64,000 nucleotides of DNA. Origin: Kalmusia sp. IMI 367209 (taxonomy: Eukaryota; Ascomycota; Dothideomycetes; Pleosporales; Didymosphaeriaceae). The stretch is from assembly GCA_027946365.1 (NCBI GenBank), contig JAPEUQ010000002.1:2046001-2110000 (forward strand), read 5' to 3'. Positions 45,558 to 56,513 of this stretch are shown in pieces. The first letter of the stretch is position 1; each line of letters begins with the position of its first letter. The position numbers were made by a program, and so were the translations under genes. Below the pieces are notes generated by a model. The model made no database searches, was not told the origin of the DNA, and saw only the letters and a program-made list of their open reading frames with translations.

Positions 45558-48079
45558 ATGGCATCTGCTCTTCAATCCCCACAGTTTCCACCTATCCTTA
45601 ATCAATTCCAATTAAGCGCCCCCCAAATTGTTAGAGGGGGAACTCAGAGCACCCTGATATTAATTAAATATCCATCTACGAATAACGAACACAATGAGGA
45701 ACAAAGCGAAATTCGTTCTATATGGAATAAGTGGTGGAGTGAAACTACATGGGCTACGGATCCTTTAACTCATAACCCACGGTGGAATTCAACCTCTCGT
45801 TTTGGCCAAATCTGGACCCACTTTGAGAGGCCGCACAGTATACAGATGGTCGCCCATATGTATTCTGTCTTAATTGCGGATTTGCACTTCAACATCCAAC
45901 AGTCAAAACAATTGAACTAAGCATCTTACGAATCACCTTAATACTCAATCTTGTAAGGAGACTCTAACTCCTATACATATTCAGTTACCTACACCTACGG
46001 CCCGGCCTCTACATTATCGAAATACTATAACACCAGTCCCATTGTATTCTCCTATGACCTATGAGAATGAACTTGTACGGGTGGTATAGACAACAACTGG
46101 TCTTTTTCCGAACAGTAGAGAGGCCATCCTTCAACGCTTCCTTCAATACCTAGGCCCAATACTGTGATAACGAGCCGTTATAAATTACAGTCGATATTCC
46201 AGGATCAAGTTAAACAGCTAAAGCTTCTCTACTTTGTGATCTTTGTAAAACTACGAAGATCTCAATTGCCTTAGATGTTTGGTCTGCAAGAAACCATCTT
46301 AGCTTTCTTGCAGTAAGGGGTACTATATTAATAACAACTGGGAATTTTGTGAGAAGCTACTTGATTTTATCCCACTGTGGAAGCCATACAGGTACTTCTA
46401 TGGCATTAGAAGTACTACAGGTTCTATCTGATACGAATACTAGCAGCAACTTCTAGCTATCACATGTGATAATGCTAGTAATAATGGAACACTGGCCTGT
46501 ACTATCCAAACTCAACTACAAGAAGAAGGTATTAATTGGGATTCTACTGAGAATACGGTTCCATGCCTCGCTCATATCATCAATCTGGTTGTCCAGGATA
46601 TCATTCAGCATCTTGAGCTAGCAGCTCCTAGTGAGCTAGAGGTTGAAGAGAATCTACAACGGCGCCATATAAATGAGATTCAATCAGAAATTTCAATACC
46701 GAATTTCTTCGGAAGGTAAGCTAGCTTTTATCACAGGTATTTATTACAGACTAAGTTATGGCTAGCTCCGGGCAATATGCAAAGCGATTGATCGATCCCC
46801 ACAACGTTTTGAACGTTTTATTGCTACTCAGCAATCCCTACCACCAAAAGAACGTCTCTCTGTTATACGAGACGTGAGAACTCGTTGGAATTCGACGTTC
46901 GACATGTGTGACCGCGCAGTTAAGCTCCAGTCATATATCGATGAATGGCTTAAACAAGAAATCAACTTAAAAACGACTCCTCATATTACTAGGGCTACCA
47001 GTAATAATGATAACGCGGAGGTAGATTTCCGTGACCTTAAACGACTTCGACTATCTCATACTGAGTGGCACCACCTTGAGCTTATCACAGCTATGCTAAA
47101 GAGGTTTAAGGATGCAACCGACTCTTTGAGCCAGAACCAAAAACCACAGATCCAATATATCTGGCTTATGTATAATCGACTCTTTGATTTTTTAGATAAG
47201 ATGACGGAAGAGCTTAGTGAAGATTCAGAGAATAGAGATAACGCAGAGTGGCCAACAGTAGTAAGAGCTGCAGCTAGAAAAGGACGAGCTAAACTAAGCA
47301 AGTACTATTCGAAAACAGATGCAGAGCGGGGCTTCTTATTCAACTGCGCAACTATTCTCGATCCAACACAAAAGCTTACAGCATATGAGGTACTATTATC
47401 ACAGCTATTTATTACAGTAATCACTAATACTATCTATAGGATGATACTTGGGAAGCTCAGGACAAGCATAACTACCGCCAGCAATTTCTTCAATACCTTG
47501 ATCGCTATGATAATAAAGAAACCAGAGATTTTACTCCAGTCTCAACTACCTATCCTAGACGATCATCAGGTACAGAGTGGTTCCGGAAGCCCCCATCCTT
47601 AAACCAATCACAGTCAAGTAGTATTTCAGTATCTAGCCAAAACCAGGGTACTAGCTTACAACATATGGAAGAAGAGCAAGGGGCAGCACGTCAGGAAGGA
47701 GAAGCTTATCTAAGTACACCTCATATTATTATAGGTGAATCTTTTGATATTTTACAGTGGTGGAAAGCAAATGAGGATACTTATCCTCATCTTGCCCAAA
47801 TTGCAAAAGATATTCTACCTATTCAGATTACTGCAGTAAGTATTGAGCGTGTTTTTAATATTGCAAGAGATGTAATTGGAGATCGGAGACACCGTCTTTC
47901 AGCCCAGAGAATTCAGCAGATCATGTTTTTTTAAGCATGCAATTTTTCAAGAGAAGGAGCAATATATTATTACAGAGGATAGCCTAGCACCTTATGATGG
48001 AGTAAATGATCTTTTTGAGCTTCCAACCTATTCAGATCATATAGATAGTATAGAGGAGGAAGAGATTACAGAGGAGTAA
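45558..48079 (+). pseudogene. hAT-family transposase with BED finger, decayed
   Basis: N-terminal frame from 45558 (MASALQSPQFPPILNQF). A BED-type finger is recognisable across a frame change: YVFCLNCGFALQHPT, then TKHLTNHLNTQSCKE. Premature stops follow near 46087-46170. The catalytic region reads TCDNASNNGTLACT, VPCLAHIINLVVQDII, then after an intron DVRTRWNSTFDMCDRAVKL (the RW motif) and a long helical domain. A 50-nt intron at about 47391-47440 precedes the dimerisation domain: DILQWWKANEDTYPHLAQIA, DILPIQITAVSIERVFNIAR, RHRLSAQRIQQIMFF. Several indels and stops make it non-functional as read, although the C-terminal half is intact. Introns share a TTATCACA...TTTATTACAG phrase. Confidence 0.85.
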
Positions 48080-48359
48080 AGAGGTTATAGATGAGGAAGA
48101 TATTATAGAGCAGAAGATATTGTACATATTCCTAGTGTAAATAGGAGCAATACTCCAACACGTAAACGTCGAAGGGTTCAACCTCCTTTACGTTACCGTG
48201 TTTAATAGCTGTTATAAATAAATAGTTCATATCTCTGACTTCCGCTAGTAGAGTGTTCTACAAAAGTTATAGACGTTTCCTAAATATACTTTCTAGTAAT
48301 AAATTATATAAAATATCAATATAAATTACGTTATATAAATCCAACCTAGATAGGAACCC

Positions 48360-48548
48360 TTAAGCAACCTATACCCAAGGTCCGTGCGACCCAACCCTAA
48401 CCTGCACCTAGGGTCCAAAAGTGCGACCCAACCTTAACTCTACACCTAAGGTTCGTGCGACCCAACCCTCAACCTATACCCAATGCTTAGTAATAGCTAA
48501 CCCAACCTCAACCTACCTATGGTTAACCCCAACCCATTTGCCAGTCTA
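48360..48548 (-). repeat. Right subterminal repeats of hAT element
   Basis: Reads as repeated CCCAACCCTAACCTGCACC and GTGCGACCCAACC units, then AACCCCAACCCATTTG into the terminus. It is the C-rich counterpart of the left subterminal block, in inverted orientation, and probably serves transposase binding. Confidence 0.75.
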
Positions 48549-48556
48549 GTGTATAT
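48549..48556 (+). repeat. Target site duplication, right copy
   Basis: GTGTATAT, identical to 42585-42592. Confidence 0.92.
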
Positions 48557-49935
48557 GCTCTCTAATTAATATTAAAAGGATATATAGTATAGTAAGAAGG
48601 TCCTTAGATATAAATAAATAGAAAACTATATTATAGGTTTTATAAGAAGTTTTCAGGGCCTTATAGATGGTTAATACCTATTAAATAGTTTAGAACGCGT
48701 TTAGAACTTATTTTAAATAGTTTACTATAATTCTTTCTTCGATAGCTTCGTTGTTCTATTATATAATAGCTAGTTAAAGAAGTAGTACTTTCCTTTATAG
48801 AGGATAGCAGTTCTTCTAGATAAGATATATTATATTTTGTAATAGAGGATAATAGTTTTAGTAAATAAGGGTTCTTTACTATATCGTATAATTCTCACAG
48901 CATAAGAAATACTAGGGTTAGTTATTAATATCCTAAAACGTTAGGAACGTGTTTATATTATATTTATAATATAATTTTAAGGTAGTTACCTATATTATAC
49001 CTTGCTTTTTATAAACATAGTATATATATAGGTTATTAGTCTATATAGGCAATTCCTTACTGGAATCGTCTTTAAAGGCTTATGAATAGACTATTTATAG
49101 TAAGTATATTTATAACACGCTCTAAACGTGTTATAAACGCGTTTATATCTCAATAGATTAGGTTAGAATCTAAGTAATTAATAACCTACCGAAGCTCTTA
49201 GATTAATCTCTAAGTAGAATCCTCTACTTTAGTATATATTAACGTTTATAAGGTATTATGAATATATTTATAATATAATATATCTATATAACGTAACTTC
49301 CATTTCGTTCATAGGCGCCATTTAAGAAAGGTGAGGTTACTATAGTTACTTAATAGATTTGGCTCTAGCTATATTGCACCTATTAAAGCGCAATCATATT
49401 AGTATATATATAGAACACCTTATAAACATCTTAATAACGTATTTTTATATAGTAGACGCTACTTTGTATAGGATTATGTTGAGAACATGTTAGGAACTAC
49501 TTACTAATACCTGTTTAAGATCGAGGATATCAGTTATATTTATATAGTATATATAGCTATCTTTATATATTTATGAATATTCTAGTATATATAAAGCAAA
49601 TTCGAGCTCAGCAGTAATAAGGGGGCTAAACTATACTATAATAAGTATAATAGGCATAAATAGGTTCCTCCTAAAAGAATGTTAACGTGTTATAAACATG
49701 TTTAGAATATCATAGTTTTAATCTACCTCTTCCTCTAATATGGTAGTATTTAACTCTTTAATCTCTAGGTTAACTTACTGTAAAACACTATCCTCAATAT
49801 TAGGTAGCTTAGAGATATCTATTTAGTAAGGAATAGCCTTAGAATATGTTTAGAATATGTTACCATAGGTTGCGATATGTGAAGAATCACAAAATATAGG
49901 GGTAAAAGAATACTATTATAAAGTGAAAATTTTTT
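48557..49935. repeat. RIP-saturated AT-rich right interior of outer element
   Basis: Continuation of 40585-42584 after the hAT insertion. It has the same TA-rich character, no usable frame, and further degenerate copies of the AACGTGTTATAAACATGTTTAGAA-like core at about 48690, 48935, 49112, 49420, 49685 and 49845. Confidence 0.75.
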
Positions 49936-50049
49936 ATTAGTAAAGCTCAGCCGACTGGTCGGTTAATTTAAAAGCTAAGCCTACTGCTTGGCACGAGGAA
50001 GCTCGGACCCCACCAGTAGGCTTGGCTTTTTGACCAGTCGGCTGAGCTG
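49936..50049 (-). repeat. Right terminal inverted repeat of outer element
   Basis: Inverted partner of 40471-40584, ending GGCTGAGCTG directly before the TA at 50050-50051. It keeps CGACCAGTCGG where the left copy has TAACTAGTCGG, so the left copy carries more RIP-like transitions. Small open frames beginning MARGSSDPTSRLG arise in both repeats from this shared sequence and are not genes. Confidence 0.9.
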
Positions 50050-53000
50050 TATGCTCACCCTTCAAGCTGTACGCACGGCGGCCTTGGAGGTAGAGAAAAG
50101 ATTGGAAGCAAAACAAACACTTCGGAACATGCGCCGCTTGAAACCGCTATTTGATGGGATGGAGCACTATGCAAAAGTCGTTGACATTCTTTGCAATGGG
50201 ACCCCGTTCTTACCATGGATCTGGGCGCCCATTACACTGATCTTGAAAATATCCTCTGAGTATATCGAGGCCTTTGAGCTGCTGATGAAAGGGTAAGTGT
50301 CTTCTAGTTCTATTTGCGTCCATGGGATCGATTTGCGTGGATCGGCCGGTCTACAACAGCGCCTTTTTCAAATGATTCGAGTAGGCGGTCATGCTTTCTG
50401 CGATTTTAGTATGAAATTACTTGAATAGCTTAGATTGGAAGGGGGCAGGAAAGCTAACGAGCTGTGCGCTTACCAAAATTGACCGAGGAAAAACGCTAAC
50501 GCTGGCACGTGCCACCTGCAATTAGATACGACAAAATCGCTTCAAATCTTGGGAGATTTGAAAGGCTCAGTTCAGAATTCCTCACGAACCAAAATTTTCA
50601 GTATACCCTAGCGGTCTACTATGCAGATGTCCTGCAGTTTCATAAGCATGCTTACAAGTTTGTACGCCGGAGTGGTGAGTTACTTTTTCGTAGCTGCGGT
50701 GCCAGATTGGATCTGATCCTGGACTAAGCTCACAGTTTGCAGGATGGCAACTGCTCTTCGTTACGTCATGGGGTCGATTCCAAAGACGATTCGATAACCT
50801 CCTTGAAGATCTAAAAAGACACGGTGAATTGATCGACACAGAAGCGAACTCTCATAACATTGTGGAAGCCAACCGCATGCGCAAGGAGATAAGACAATGG
50901 AGAGAAGAAAGTCTTGACCAGGTCGAGCGTGATGAAGAAGAGCGTGCTGCAAGTCACTTCCGATCGGTACTGTCTTGGCTCAAGATTGATGAGTCTGAGC
51001 AGCTTTCCATATGCGATTCCATATATGAGGAGGGCTCAAAGTATCCTGGCACATGCTCTTGGGTCACCGGACACTCGAAGATACGTTCATGGCTCCAACA
51101 GAAAGCAGATTCTCCAGTGGTCTGGTTACAAGGCAATCCCGGCACGGGCAAGAGCATTGCCTCCGGACAGATCGTGAAGTTCATTGACAATGGCCATACC
51201 TTTGTGATTCGACACTTTTGCACTTACTCGCACGTGGCTTCTACCAAGTACGACAATGTTGTCAAGTCTCTGCTCTCACAGCTCATTCGTGGAAACGGAG
51301 AATTGGTTGCACACGTCTACCAAGATTGCATTTTGAACAAGAAGGCGCCGACCATCACCCTTTTGGAGCAGTTGATATGCACGCTTTGTGCCAGCATCAC
51401 TGAGGAGCCTGGCAAGGTGCGATATTTGTGGATCGTTCTGGACGGCCTAGACGAATGCGAGCAAAATAAGCAATGCCGTCTGCTCAGTTTAATGAACCAG
51501 ATCTTGTCGAAATCGGCTTCGGAAGGCAAGACAGTGTGCAAATTGCTTGTATCAAGCAGGCCTTCGCCAATAATCAACAAGTACCTCCGCAAGAAACAGG
51601 TTGTTTCACTATCCGACGAGACGGATCAATTGAACAGGTCCATCCAGATGTACGCTTCACAGAGGCTACTATCTACAAGTAAACGGCTTCGACAATTGGA
51701 TATCGAGCAAGAAGACATCGATGAACTAGCAAACAACGTTGCAACCAAGGCTCATGGCATGTTTCTTTATGCCCGATTGGTTCTTGACTATGTTACTTCG
51801 AACATCTTCTACAGCGCAGATGAGATTAAGGTTTCCATCAACCAGCTCCCTCCAAGCTTGACTGAATTCTATCAGAAGATACTGACCCAGATGATCCAAG
51901 GTTTAGACGCACGCTCGGTCGACCGAGTCAAGACAATTTTGAGCTGGGTCGCATTTGCGAAACGGCCGCTGAAGAAACTAGAGTTGCTGTCAGCTGTATC
52001 ATTTGGGCAAGCCAACCCTAACATTGATCGTCTTGTTCCACCGTATATCTTGGACATTTGCGGTCCACTGATGGAGGAACGACGTGATGCAACTCTCGCT
52101 TTTATACACGTCTCTGTGAAAGAGTAGGTTGAGTCCTGAATCGTCATGATCATGTTAAAGCTTACAATTCGGCTAGATTTCTTCAGTCCGCTCAGGGCCG
52201 TATCTCCATTTCCGAACGCGTCGCATCACGAGAACATGCCACTGCCACCGTTACTTCACTACTCGCTGGACTTCGAGTTTTTCAGGAGGGTGCTGATGAG
52301 CGCATCCGACTGCTTCAGCTTGTCCGAGGCGTACATGGACTCCATGTCTATGCGACCGAATTCTGGATTGAGTGTCTTTTGAGCGATGCAGCATTCACGA
52401 ACGGATTTGATGTCTCCTCCGATCTTTTCGCCCTTGCATCTGGGTTGGCGCACCAACTTAGCGCTGGTCGCACCGATCCGCTGCCCAAGGAGCTTACGGT
52501 GCAGCCGTCTGACGTTGATGAACGACTGCAACTTTTCCAGCAGCATCCGCTTATTTATGAGCAGATGAAAGCTGCTTTGAACGCACGATCGCGCAAGCAT
52601 CTCGAGAATGAAATGTTACGCCAGCAAGGTGAGCTTCCACACGAAACCTCCCCCTGAGCGAGCGCGCATGGTAATCGCAGTGGCTGATAAAACGCAAAAC
52701 ACTAAACCAGTCGCAGGTCATCCGCCTCCTCTCGATGGTATTTCGCACATGCTCCGATCCTATCAACAGGCAGTGGAACTACTCTTAAACGAGGAGTTCC
52801 ACCCTGGCGTCTCTGCCGAAGAACTTGAAAATTGTGAGTGGGCCCAAAACTAGTACGTAATGAACTGTCGGCTGACTGTGCCCGTACGTTCAGTCAAAAG
52901 CCAATTCAGAACTTCAGCATTCACGTGTCGCCTTCGGTCCTGTCCAAGAGCCACGATTGGCTTTGAGAACGATTCTCTGCGACGGGAACACGAGGTCACG

Positions 53001-54805
53001 CACGCGGGAGGCTACCATTGCACTGTCTTCAACTGCCAGTACCCCCTTTTTCCTTCGGCTAAATCATTGAAGAGTCACACAGCAAACGTTCATAATCCTA
53101 ATCCGGCCCCAAAGTCCATACGGCGTGTTGGCCAGCTGAACGGCCTGATCAGACCTTCGGTTACTGGAAATAGCAAGCGAGAACAACAGTCGGCAAAACC
53201 GAACACTTCTGGAAACGCTGCTGTAAACATGCAGACTACTAGTAACTCAAAGGCTTTCCAAGACTTCCCTTCCGCCGAGTCTGTGGACGACCTTTCCAGC
53301 GACATAAGAGACCAGCTATTTAACCCGGCTCTCTTTAGTGATTACCGTGACAGCTATAATGTAAATATCGGCGAGGGTCCTTCCGAGATGGATCAAGACT
53401 CCTTTTTCAAGCAGAACCCGTATTTTGAGCCGACAATTCGGATACAACATTTGGATGATATGCTTCAAAATCTGCTTCAAAGCGCGGAGTATTCTGGGAT
53501 CCCGGAAAAGTTGGAGAAGACTTTGATAAGGCTCATAGGAACGCAAACACCACTAACAGTAGAGGATCGGGCAATATTAGTACCTCCAGGCACTCCTACT
53601 GTTATTAAAGAGGAGCTTGCAAAGCTTCCTCAAGTCCAATTCGTAGCTTTTATGTTGCAAGCGTGCACAGCAGCGCGCGTGAAAAGGCGAGAAAAAGCCG
53701 ATAAAGCTCTACCGGTGTCAAATCACATGGATCACATCAGTTCTGATATGAACTCACAATTTTGGAAGGAAGATGCACCTTGGGCGTCTTCTACTGTCAA
53801 TCAAGAGCTACAATCAACGAGCAATACGCCACTGATTTCTGAGCTCACAACTGGACAGCTCACACAGTATCCGGCACGGAACCCAGGAAGTCCATACGCT
53901 AAATCCCCTTTTCCAGAAGCGCCTGGTGCATCCAAACCCAACCCATTGCTTCTTCCACTACCCAAAAACAATACCGACCCTGTACCAATATTCATACGAC
54001 CACCACAGTACGCACCGCTGCCACCCTTATATCAACAACAACATCAATCACATCAACAACAACGAAAGGTGCAGCAAAATATGAAGGCGCACTCAGGACA
54101 GCAATCCCTCATGATGATGCCATCTAGTGGAGCCATGACAGCACATATTGTAGCTTCTCCAACCACGGCTAAGTCGCAGCCTGAAGACCCACCTGCATTG
54201 AGATTCACGAATCGCATTGCTAATTCCAACTACAAAGAATCTGAGACCCCTTTTTCTGCAGATGCAAGGCAAGAAAATGTTACTCCTGCGTGCGACATAT
54301 GTAGATTACTGAAGAGAAAATGTGATCGACACAGCCATTCTGTGAGGATTGCTTAACCCCTTACAAAGATGTAAGTTCACTAATCGGAATACTAGGTTTG
54401 TCATGTGTGAGAGAAGGTTTCATGTGCGAGTACAAGCCGCTCAAGAAGCAAATTACTTCTTCGGAACCGCAAGAACAATCGCTGCAAAGGATGGGTCCGG
54501 CTACATCGGATCCAGTGCAAGAGCGCTTGAATGCTGCAGTTGAGCAAGCTCAGCAGGAGGTAAAAGCAGCACGGCAAGCCTGGGGACTCGCTAAACGACA
54601 AGGATATCTGGAGGACCTGCCTGAAACTCAAAGGCGCTTCATATCTGCTGAATCAAAATTGCAGCTCATAATTCTCGAAAGGCAGAACCGTGAACACCCT
54701 CTTAAGGCAAGATGCGAACAAGACTCTACCGTATCGAGTCAAATTGCAAGGGTTGACAATGAACCCTCTTTTGGCAGCCTAGAAGGTAATGATAAAAGCC
54801 TTTGA
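50050..54805 (+). pseudogene. 3' part of NLR-like gene: NACHT plus C2H2 and Zn2Cys6 fingers
   Basis: Continues the frame of 40338-40468. First exon to 50293 holds NGTPFLPWIWAPITLILK, the conserved fungal STAND N-terminal patch. After two introns comes the linker and the NACHT NTPase: Walker A VVWLQGNPGTGKSIASGQ, Walker B LWIVLDGLDECEQNK, LLVSSRPSP and MFLYARLVLDYV. Helical exons follow to about 52850. From 52920 two C2H2-like units appear (FTCRLRSCPRAT...REHEVTH; YHCTVFNCQYP...SHTANVH), then a long Pro/Gln/Ser-rich stretch. Near 54295 the motif CDICRLLKRKCDR begins a Zn2Cys6 finger. Its second half, FCEDCLTPYKD then LSCVREGFMCEYKP, is in another frame, so one base seems lost near 54335. A coiled C-terminus ends at 54805. 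Fungal STAND proteins act in non-self recognition and programmed cell death; here the gene is split by the transposon as well. Confidence 0.82.
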
Positions 54806-54899
54806 GTCTACCGGCCTATTGCTTTTCAACGCTACAGTTATGCTATAAAGATTGAACAATCGGTAGCATACCTCAAAAGATCTTAGTGATAGCTGCAAG

Positions 54900-55640
54900 G
54901 GGCTGAGCCTAGCGTAGATGTATTTTCTTGGCTGGTGGCTAATTACATTTTCTAAGGCTATAGAAATCTATATAGCCTTGGAAAGTTCCAATGTAATACG
55001 CTGAAAGATTCTATGATTGCTACTTTAAGGATTTTATCAAGGCTTTACCTCTTAGCTATCACATCATTAAATTCATGACCGTTGTTCATTGCAAAAGGTT
55101 AAAACTACGTACCCATATAATAGCGGCTGCTCAATTAGGCATCTCGAATTATAGGAAATTCGATTACCTATTAAGCTAGATTGGAAAGAATAGGATAGAT
55201 CCAAAAGTTGATTAATTATCGGGTTTGTATCACCAGACATCAATTCAAAAGACTCTACTTGAACAGGAAGCAAACAGACTTAGGAAGACACTAATCAATA
55301 AGAGGCTCCATAAGACGCAAGATAGGGTCTTACATTTGGGGGAGGCTATATAGTATCATGGTGATGCTATATTCTAGTCACCAAGAAAGGTCAAGAAGGC
55401 ACGTGATCGTCAGCAATAAAGTAGCCTGAGGAACAAGAGCAACACTAGAAGGCTGAGGCAACCAGGCTACATGAGCAAGAGAGGCTGATCAAAATTAGGA
55501 TAGTAAAAAAGGGGACCCCATCAAAGGCCAGAGGTAAAGTTAGTAAGAGAGAAGCCGAAGGCTAAGTAGCCTGCTGGTCAAGACTCTCGACTATCAGCGT
55601 GTTGAAATGCTGAATACCCCCTCACTGGCCTTCTACAAAA
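54900..55640 (+). pseudogene. RIP-damaged relic of a transposase-like gene
   Basis: AT-rich DNA with scattered in-frame stops. Plus-strand segments such as TSIQKTLLEQEANRLRKTLI, then KRLHKTQDRVLHLGEA, FWSPRKVKKARDRQQ and a Lys/Glu/Arg-rich end look like the C-terminal tail of Fot1/pogo-type (DDE_1) transposases. Many TAG/TAA codons replace Gln or Trp codons, as RIP produces. No termini were identified. The rest of the stretch to about 56500 shows nothing else I can name. Confidence 0.45.
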
Positions 55641-56513
55641 GTGTACTGTGTACCACACTACGTTATCAGGCTGAGCTATATGTGATTTGGGGGCGGAAGC
55701 TTTGCCGCCAACCGTCGCCCATGTGCGCGTCGCTGCTTCACCGAGACTAGATCCTGGTGCTATGCTGACGCCTTCTTAACATCGAATACGCACGAATTTT
55801 GGTCCATCGCGCAAAAAATTGAGCGTACGCAGTATTGTATTGTATAATTGATCGAATTATATTATGCGTGATCAATATGAGAGTCGTGTTATCAGCAACT
55901 GTGCGGGCTCCGCGACGGCAAAAGGTGGAGCGAAATAAATCGCTGGCTAGGGTAAGTATTGTAGGATGAAGGATAGATATCCCTTTTCCAGACCTCTGCT
56001 TTGTTTTGGCGTTGTGCGATGTTTAAATATTGCGTGGTATTAGAGCTAAGCTTGTATCTGCTATTCTTTTACGCGACCATGTCGCGCAGACTCTTTTCTA
56101 AACGTTACTGGGTATGCTTTCGATGCGCTTGTAGTATCGCGAGACATGAAAATCCGATTGCCTGCCAAGGGTGAAATGAATCGAGATGAGAATGACTTGA
56201 ACGCGAAACTGGACCTGGGAGATCGCTACTTATCATTTCACAATAGATATATCACGATGTGGTTAGCACCTGTAGAGATAAACATCATGTCGCAAGAGAT
56301 GCTGGCAAGCACGTCATGAAGCTTCTTTCGACCTCATCTAGTAGTCGCATTTACAATAAAGACCGGTCTCGATTATTGTTTATCTAGCTATTTTACTCAA
56401 TACCTCGAAGAGAATGAACTCAATACCTCTGCCAGGCCAACGGCAGAGGAATATTGGAGAGGCACTACACCCTGTCCACCACGATCCCATCTACACAAAT
56501 TAAGCTCCATACC
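55641..56513. other. Intergenic, no gene seen
   Basis: Mixed composition between the transposase relic and the secreted-protein gene. Short open frames only, with no recognisable motif. Confidence 0.4.

Larger units (their letters stand above)
42593..48548 (+). mobile_element. hAT-type DNA transposon carrying extra genes
   Basis: A 5,956-bp element with 16-bp inverted ends (TAGACTGGCAAATGGG at the left, CCCATTTGCCAGTCTA at the right). It is flanked by an exact 8-bp duplication GTGTATAT (42585-42592 and 48549-48556), the hallmark of hAT insertion. It sits inside the RIP-damaged outer element, but its own DNA is far less AT-biased, so it arrived after most of the RIP. Cargo, left to right: a histone H3-like gene (minus), a gene with an acidic tail (plus) and the hAT transposase (plus). 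All three show frame problems, so this copy is probably dead. Confidence 0.92.
40471..50049. mobile_element. Nested transposon, outer element with 114-bp TIRs and TA duplication
   Basis: A 9,579-bp insertion flanked by TA on both sides (40469-40470 and 50050-50051). It is bounded by inverted repeats starting CAGCTCAGCCGACTGGTC. The TA duplication and the Lys/Glu-rich protein relic inside the left end fit a Tc1/mariner-Fot1/pogo type DNA transposon. Without the hAT element inside it, the outer element is about 3.6 kb. The interior is strongly AT-rich with long stretches of TATA, TTAA and TAGA words and very few CpA/TpG, as expected after RIP. It interrupts the NLR-like gene. No intact outer transposase remains. 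The class is inferred from termini and target site, not from a complete transposase. Confidence 0.8.
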
